Source of the DNA: CAZFQD01 sp964520885
Lineage (GTDB): Bacteria; Bacillota; Clostridia; Oscillospirales; SIG519
Direction: 5' to 3'
Length of the DNA stretch: 26,644 nucleotides
NCBI GenBank assembly: GCA_964520885.1
Contig: CAZFQD010000016.1
Coordinates: 1-26,644, forward strand
Positions 22,208 to 26,644 of this stretch are shown in pieces. Position 1 is the first letter of the stretch. Each line of letters opens with the position of its first letter. Under the pieces are notes generated by a model that saw only the letters and a program-made list of their open reading frames with translations, searched no databases and was not told the origin of the DNA. Made by a program: the position numbers and the translations under genes.

Positions 22208-22233
22208 AATGGGCTGGTTTTTGCCAGCCCATT
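22208..22233 (+). promoter_or_regulatory. Stable hairpin between the KH gene and rimM
   Basis: AATGGGCTGG (22208-22217) pairs perfectly with CCAGCCCATT (22224-22233) around TTTTTG. It is unusually GC-rich for this region. Only CTTTAAG follows, so termination should be weak at best. The rimM ribosome binding site starts within ten bases, so an attenuator, an mRNA-processing stop or a 3' end stabiliser for the rpsP-KH message are the likely roles. Confidence 0.6.
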
Positions 22234-22255
22234 CTTTAAGGGATGAAAAGATTAT

Positions 22256-22756
22256 ATGAATAATCTAATTGAAATTTGTAAAATTGTAAATACTCATGGT
22301 ATTAAAGGTGAACTTAAGGTTTTACCTTTATGTGATAGCCCTGAAATTTTACTAAAAATAGAAAAACTTTATTCACAAGATGGCAAGACAATTTATAAAA
22401 TTATCTCGTCGAGAATTCATAAGAATGCAGTATTATTACTATTTGAAATAATTGATAGTATAAATATAGCAAAAAAATTAATTAACACTATTCTTTATGC
22501 AAAAAGAGATGATTTTAGATTGCCTAAAAATGCAGTTTTTATTACTGATTTAATCGGATTAGAGGTTTTTGACCAAGATAGTAATGTTTTATATGGAAAT
22601 ATTATTGATGTGTTAAAAACCGGCTCAAATGATGTTTATGTTATTAAAGGAAAAGACAGAGAATATTTAGTTCCGTCAATAAAGGAATGCATAATTAAAA
22701 CTGATATTGAAAACAAAAAAATGTTCATAATACCTTTAAAGGGGTTGTTTGATTGA
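22256..22756 (+). CDS. rimM: Ribosome maturation factor RimM
   Basis: RimM binds S19 and helps mature the 30S head. The 166-residue product has an N-terminal RimM barrel (I-C-K-I-V-N-T-H-G-I-K-G-E-L-K-V-L-P, 6-23) and a C-terminal PRC-barrel with D-L-I-G-L-E-V-F-D and the hallmark L-K-T-G-S-N-D-V-Y-V-I-K-G (120-132), then Y-L-V-P-S-I-K. AAGGGATG is the ribosome binding site, 10-12 bases upstream. Its stop overlaps the trmD start codon (TTGA), so the two are translationally coupled. Confidence 0.95.
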   Translation: MNNLIEICKIVNTHGIKGELKVLPLCDSPEILLKIEKLYSQDGKTIYKIISSRIHKNAVLLLFEIIDSINIAKKLINTILYAKRDDFRLPKNAVFITDLIGLEVFDQDSNVLYGNIIDVLKTGSNDVYVIKGKDREYLVPSIKECIIKTDIENKKMFIIPLKGLFD

Positions 22757-23442
22757 TTAATTTTGATGTTTTAACACTATTTCCACAAATGTTTGATGCT
22801 ATATTAAAAGATAGTATTATTGGAAGAGCAATAAAAAAAAATATAATTAAGCTAAATTGCCACAACATTAGAGATTATACGGTTGATAAGCATAAAAAAG
22901 TGGATGATTCTCCTTATGGCGGTGGTAAAGGTATGATTATGCAAGCACAGCCTATTTATGATTGTTATAATGAAGTTATAAAGAATGAAGTAAAAAAGCC
23001 TCATACAATTTATATGTCTCCACAGGGCAAAACTTTAACTCAAAAAAAAGCCTTGAAATTATCAAAGCTTAATAATATTGTAATTCTTTGCGGTCATTAT
23101 GAGGGAGTAGACCAAAGAATATTAGATGAAATAGTTGACGAGGAAATATCTATTGGCAATTTCGTGCTAACAGGTGGAGAAATACCGGCATTAGCACTAA
23201 TTGACTGCATTTCAAGATTAGTCCAAGGAGTTTTAGCGGACGATGTTTGTTTCACTGATGAGAGCCATTTTAGTGGACTATTAGAATACCCTCAATATAC
23301 AAGACCCCCTGTTTTTTTAGGCAAGAAAGTCCCGGAGGTTTTATTAAGCGGAAATCATAAGGAGATAGAAAAGTTTAAAAAGGAAAAAGCAATTGAAGTT
23401 ACAAAGAAAAAGAGAAAAGATTTAATTAATAAAATAAAGTAA
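22753..23442 (+). CDS. trmD: tRNA (guanine-N1)-methyltransferase TrmD
   Basis: TrmD methylates G37 of tRNAs with SAM and prevents +1 frameshifting. The 229-residue product has the knotted SPOUT fold landmarks: F-D-V-L-T-L-F-P-Q-M-F (4-14), the S-P-Y-G-G-G-K-G-M segment, the SAM-site strand I-L-C-G-H-Y-E-G-V-D-Q-R, and the knot I-G-N-F-V-L-T-G-G-E-I-P-A-L. The start is a TTG that overlaps the rimM stop by TTGA, with AAAGGGG upstream. The gene's stop is immediately followed by an inverted-repeat element. rplS, the usual next gene, is not in this window. Confidence 0.97.
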   Translation: MINFDVLTLFPQMFDAILKDSIIGRAIKKNIIKLNCHNIRDYTVDKHKKVDDSPYGGGKGMIMQAQPIYDCYNEVIKNEVKKPHTIYMSPQGKTLTQKKALKLSKLNNIVILCGHYEGVDQRILDEIVDEEISIGNFVLTGGEIPALALIDCISRLVQGVLADDVCFTDESHFSGLLEYPQYTRPPVFLGKKVPEVLLSGNHKEIEKFKKEKAIEVTKKKRKDLINKIK

Positions 23443-23598
23443 GGGGCTGTATCAAAACAATTAAAATAAAAAATATTGAACAGGAATTAAGAGATTCTTC
23501 GGGGATAAATCCCCTCAGAATGACAAAATGGGGGTCATTCTGAGCGAAAGCGAAGAATCTCTCTTTGAGTTTTACTATTTATTTTTGTTTTGATACAG
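23443..23598. mobile_element. MITE-like inverted-repeat element after trmD
   Basis: Perfect 13 bp terminal inverted repeats CTGTATCAAAACA (23447-23459) and TGTTTTGATACAG (23586-23598) enclose about 125 bp with no gene. The left end GGGGCTGTATCAAAAC resembles the ends of IS1182/IS4-like transposons. Inside are AGAGATTCTTCG/CGAAGAATCTCT (23490-23501 with 23551-23562), a GGGG/CCCC mini-hairpin and CTCAGAATGAC/GTCATTCTGAG (23514-23524 with 23534-23544). The core TCATTCTGAGCGAAAGCGAA resembles a very widespread bacterial interspersed repeat. No target-site duplication is obvious. It starts one base after the trmD stop. Confidence 0.8.
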
Positions 23599-23619
23599 TT
23601 CGATTTTAAATTACAGATA

Positions 23620-24216
23620 TTATATTAAATGTCTAACTCTAAATTTTACCCCAATGTCATTTGAAATATTTCTGCAAATTTCAATATCTTCTTTTGGAAG
23701 ATTATCAACAACAGTAAATATAACTTCTTTTACATATTTTTTGCTTTCTTTTGCAAATGTTAAAATGCTCTCAAATGTTTTTATTCCATAAACAGGATGA
23801 CAAATTTTTATATAATCTTGCGAGTTTTTTGCATTTAGGCTAATTGACAATACATCAATTAGTCCTTTAAATTTTTGTGTTACATTTTGCCCGAAAATCA
23901 AATTTACCTGTCCATTAGTATTCACTCTAATTGAAATATTAGAGTGTTTTTTAATATTTTGGCAAACCCATAATAATTCATCTAATCTAATAAGTGGCTC
24001 GCCAAATCCACAAAAGACAACTTCTTTATATATGGATAAATCTCTTTTGCTAATATTATCCCAAATTTCCTCTTTTGTAGGCTCTTTTTCAAGCCATAAA
24101 TTTTCGGCATCACCAACGCTTTGAGAGTTGTTTCTAATGCAAAAATCACAATTATTTGTGCAAGCATTTGTAATATTAAGGTATAAAGAATTTCCAATTG
24201 TATATGTAATAGTCAT
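23620..24216 (-). CDS. TatD-associated radical SAM protein
   Basis: This 198-residue iron-sulfur enzyme is presumably a SAM-cleaving radical enzyme or activase. The 4Fe-4S motif is C19-T-N-N-C23-D-F-C26 (CxxxCxxC), followed by G-F-G-E-P (the SAM-contacting G-G-E-P equivalent, about 70-74) and a late strand V-N-T-N-G-Q (about 98-103). The short length and position directly downstream of tatD match the family annotated as TatD-associated radical SAM protein, of unknown substrate. AGGAGAAAGG lies eight or so bases before the ATG. A small hairpin separates it from tatD. Function is not established for the family. Confidence 0.88.
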   Translation of the reverse strand: MTITYTIGNSLYLNITNACTNNCDFCIRNNSQSVGDAENLWLEKEPTKEEIWDNISKRDLSIYKEVVFCGFGEPLIRLDELLWVCQNIKKHSNISIRVNTNGQVNLIFGQNVTQKFKGLIDVLSISLNAKNSQDYIKICHPVYGIKTFESILTFAKESKKYVKEVIFTVVDNLPKEDIEICRNISNDIGVKFRVRHLI

Positions 24217-24238
24217 AAGTAAAACCTTTCTCCTAATT

Positions 24239-24256
24239 GAACGGTTTTAACCGTTC
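24239..24256 (-). promoter_or_regulatory. Short hairpin between tatD and the radical SAM gene
   Basis: GAACGGTT (24239-24246) and AACCGTTC (24249-24256) form an eight-pair stem with a minimal loop. It lies in the 46 bp intercistronic gap, directly before the radical SAM ribosome binding site. No T-run follows. It may set relative expression of the two genes. Confidence 0.45.
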
Positions 24257-24262
24257 CGTTTA

Positions 24263-25027
24263 TCAATTTTTATTAATATTAAAAAACTTCATTGCATTTT
24301 GTTTTGTTATATTAGCAACATCTTCAAATGTAATTCCTTTAATTTGTGCTATTTTTTCTGCCACTCTATAAACATATAATGAACTGTTTCTTTTACCTCT
24401 GAATGGTTCTGGGGCAAGATATGGGCAATCAGTTTCAATAAATATTTTTTCTAATGGTAGCCACTTAATTATTTCATCAAATTTTTTAGCATTTGAAAAG
24501 GTAATAACTCCTGTAAAGGAAATGTAAAAGCCTAATTCAATTAATTGTTTAGCCATTTCTAAGCTACCTGAAAAGCAGTGAAAAACACCTTTTGCCGTTG
24601 ATTTTCTAATAATATTCATACAGTCTTCGGTTGCTTCACGACAATGAATAATAACGGGTTTATTAATCTTTGTAGCAAGGTCTAATTGGTCTTTAAATCT
24701 TTTCTTTTGAATATCCTTAGGAGAATGTTCATAGTGATAATCAAGACCTATTTCGCCAATAGCAACAACCTTTTCATTAGCAGATAACTTTTCTAATAAA
24801 ATTAAATCGTTATCTGTCATTTCGCTTGCACTATGAGGATGAACCCCAACAGATGCATAAATAAAAGGATATTTTTTTGAAAGAACAACTGAAGCATAAG
24901 AGCCTCTCATATCAGAGCCTACATTTAAAACAAGAGAAATATTGTTCTCATTTAGAGAACTAATTAATGCTTCCCTGTCCTCGTTAAATTGTTCAAAATC
25001 GTAGTGTGCATGAGTGTCAAACAGCAT
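24263..25027 (-). CDS. tatD: TatD family metal-dependent deoxyribonuclease
   Basis: TatD proteins are TIM-barrel hydrolases with 3'-5' exonuclease activity, linked to DNA repair and fragment degradation. The 254 residues show the full metal site: H6 and H8 (T-H-A-H), E92 (G-E-I-G-L-D), H128 (I-I-H-C-R), H150 (F-H-C-F-S-G) and D200 (E-T-D-C-P-Y-L-A-P). Length is typical. The ribosome binding site is GAGG, eight bases before the ATG. It follows metG by 25 bp on the same strand, the common metG-tatD (yabD) arrangement of Firmicutes, and is followed by the radical SAM gene, making a three-gene operon. Confidence 0.96.
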   Translation of the reverse strand: MLFDTHAHYDFEQFNEDREALISSLNENNISLVLNVGSDMRGSYASVVLSKKYPFIYASVGVHPHSASEMTDNDLILLEKLSANEKVVAIGEIGLDYHYEHSPKDIQKKRFKDQLDLATKINKPVIIHCREATEDCMNIIRKSTAKGVFHCFSGSLEMAKQLIELGFYISFTGVITFSNAKKFDEIIKWLPLEKIFIETDCPYLAPEPFRGKRNSSLYVYRVAEKIAQIKGITFEDVANITKQNAMKFFNINKN

Positions 25028-25052
25028 AAATAAAACCTCATTACAAAAAATA

Positions 25053-26621
25053 TTATTTTAAACTTTCTTCTATTTCTTTTAACTTAACCTTTTCATCAAT
25101 TCTGCTAAATAGGGGAGAGGCAGTGCCAATTTTTGTGCCACTAATTGTTCCATTAAAAGAAGACAAGGACGAATAATCAATATTTTTGGCATTTATTTGT
25201 TTAATAATATTTTGGGCAGTATCGGGCAAAAATGGCTTTAATAAAATCGCACAAAATCTTATGCTTTCAAGCAAATTATATAAGACTGTTGCAAGTCGTT
25301 TTCTATTATTTTCATCTTTTGCTAAAATCCAAGGAGTAGTTTCATCAATATATTTGTTGGAGCGTCGAAACAATGTAAATATTTCATTAATTGCGTCTGC
25401 TACCCTAAGTGTATTCATATTATTTTCCACCTTTAAAGGTGTGGACAATGCTAATTCAATCAATTCTTTATCTTCATTTAAAATTGAGCCTTGCTTTGGA
25501 ATAACCCCATCAAAATATTTAGTTATCATTGCAAGAGTTCTGTTAACTAAATTACCTAATATATTTGCTAAATCTGAATTTATTCGCTCAATCATTAATT
25601 CATAGGTTAAATTTCCGTCAGAAGAAAAAGGCATTTCATGTAATAAATAATAACGAACAGCGTCAACACCAAAGAATTTAACTAAATCCTCAGCATAAAT
25701 TGAGTTGTTTTTGGATTTTGACATCTTTTCGTTACCGGTTAAAAGCCAAGGATGCCCAAAAATTTGTTTTGGTAAAGGTATTTCAAGTGCCATTAACATA
25801 ATTGGCCAATATATTGTGTGAAATCGTAAAATATCCTTGCCAATCAAATGAACATTAGCAGGCCAATACTTATTAAACAATTCTCCGCTTTGACCGTAAG
25901 CATCAAAATCTAAAGCAGTAATATAATTTGAAAGAGCATCAATCCAAACATAAACAATATGTTTTTCATCAAAAGCAACAGGAACACCCCACTTAAAGGT
26001 AGTTCTTGAAACGCACAAGTCAGAAAGGCCAACCTTTAAAAAGTTATTCATCATCTCATTTTTTCTTGCTTCTGGTTGAATAAAATCAGGGTTATCTTCA
26101 ATATGTTTTATTAATCTATCCGCATAATTAGAAAGTTTAAAGAAGTAGGCTTCTTCTTTTTCTTTGGAAAGTGGCTTACCACAATCAGGGCATATTTCGT
26201 TTTCAACTTGAGAAGGGGTAAAAAACGATTCACAAGGAGTGCAATATAACCCCTCATAAAAGCCTTTATAAATATCTCCTTTTTCATATAACTTTTTAAA
26301 TATTTTTTGAACAGATTTTATATGCTTTTGGTCAGTCGTTCTAATAAATTGGTCATAACTAACATTCATTAAATCCCAAATCTCTTTAATCTTATTTGAG
26401 ATAATATCAACATGTTCTTTTGAAGTAATGCCAGCTTCTTTTGCCTGCTTTTCGTTTTTTTGACCGTGTTCATCAGTTCCTGTTAAAAAATATACATCAT
26501 AACAGGTAAGCCGTTTATATCGAGCGATACTATCAGCTAAAACCGCCTCATAAGTATTTCCAATATGAGGGACTTTTGATGTGTATACAATTGCAGTTGA
26601 AATATAATATTTTTTATTCAT
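25053..26621 (-). CDS. metG: Methionyl-tRNA synthetase, short form
   Basis: This class I synthetase charges tRNA-Met. The 522 residues contain the HIGH-type motif H19-I-G-N, the zinc-type Cys pairs C127/C130 and C144/C147, and K-M-S-K-S at 299-303. An anticodon-binding helical domain fills the last 170 residues. The C-terminal tRNA-binding (EMAP-like) domain of the roughly 650-residue form is absent; the stop is clean and tatD follows 25 bp on, so this is a true short form, not a truncation. TTGGAGG is eight bases before the ATG. Only about 20 bp upstream are visible, so no promoter can be named. Confidence 0.97.
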   Translation of the reverse strand: MNKKYYISTAIVYTSKVPHIGNTYEAVLADSIARYKRLTCYDVYFLTGTDEHGQKNEKQAKEAGITSKEHVDIISNKIKEIWDLMNVSYDQFIRTTDQKHIKSVQKIFKKLYEKGDIYKGFYEGLYCTPCESFFTPSQVENEICPDCGKPLSKEKEEAYFFKLSNYADRLIKHIEDNPDFIQPEARKNEMMNNFLKVGLSDLCVSRTTFKWGVPVAFDEKHIVYVWIDALSNYITALDFDAYGQSGELFNKYWPANVHLIGKDILRFHTIYWPIMLMALEIPLPKQIFGHPWLLTGNEKMSKSKNNSIYAEDLVKFFGVDAVRYYLLHEMPFSSDGNLTYELMIERINSDLANILGNLVNRTLAMITKYFDGVIPKQGSILNEDKELIELALSTPLKVENNMNTLRVADAINEIFTLFRRSNKYIDETTPWILAKDENNRKRLATVLYNLLESIRFCAILLKPFLPDTAQNIIKQINAKNIDYSSLSSFNGTISGTKIGTASPLFSRIDEKVKLKEIEESLK

Positions 26622-26644
26622 AGTTGTGCCTCCAAGTTATTTTA

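Noticed and set aside
25186..25605. 139-codon frame on the + strand opposite metG
   Set aside because: It lies fully inside metG in antisense, has no ribosome binding site, and metG is certain.

Overview
The window looks like a chromosomal piece of an AT-rich, endospore-forming Firmicute, most likely an uncultured member of the Clostridia. The grounds are strong GGAGG ribosome binding sites, TTG and GTG starts, a KOW-domain gene between map and infA, and spo0A and spoIVB. Most of it is housekeeping. No rRNA, tRNA, CRISPR array, prophage or intact transposase gene was seen.

Region 1 (1-4400, + strand) is the end of a ribosomal protein cluster: map (5' end outside the window), a KOW protein, infA, rpmJ, rpsM, rpsK, rpsD, rpoA and rplQ. 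It closes with a terminator that works on both strands. Region 2 (4450-7165, - strand) holds the sporulation pair spoIVB then spo0A. The 680 bp between them carries a good promoter and a cluster of 0A-box-like heptamers. Region 3 (7220-9285, +) is accessory: a small SLOG/DUF2493-like gene, a 126 bp palindromic dispersed repeat, an apparent 14-codon remnant of an Rrf2/CymR-type regulator, a 54 nt palindrome, and an O-acetylhomoserine sulfhydrylase gene. Region 4 (9340-14860, +) has an ABC exporter pair separated by a (CAAGTAA)5 tandem repeat, an isoaspartate methyltransferase of foreign base composition, a possible Cys-rich mini-protein, and tex.

Region 5 (14980-18340, +) has a sugar-type ABC ATPase (UgpC/MsmX class), then rpsB and tsf. 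The rpsB product has an unusual 66-residue Lys/Glu tail. Region 6 (18369-19830) is an MFS transporter gene on the - strand whose 5' leader is the second copy of the palindromic repeat. It is divergent from the ylxM-ffh operon, which starts from a perfect TTGACA-17-TATAAT promoter. Region 7 (19834-23442, +) is ylxM, ffh, rpsP, KH, rimM and trmD. The rplS gene usually found next is absent, and a MITE-like inverted-repeat element lies there instead. Region 8 (23620-26621, -) is metG, tatD and a TatD-associated radical SAM gene.

The genes serve mainly translation, protein targeting and sporulation control. The most unusual signals are non-coding: the paired palindromic element (7648-7802 and 19570-19723), the regulator remnant and palindrome ahead of the sulfhydrylase gene, and the 0A-box cluster. 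I did not find a convincing new multi-gene system. All readings are by eye, without database searches.
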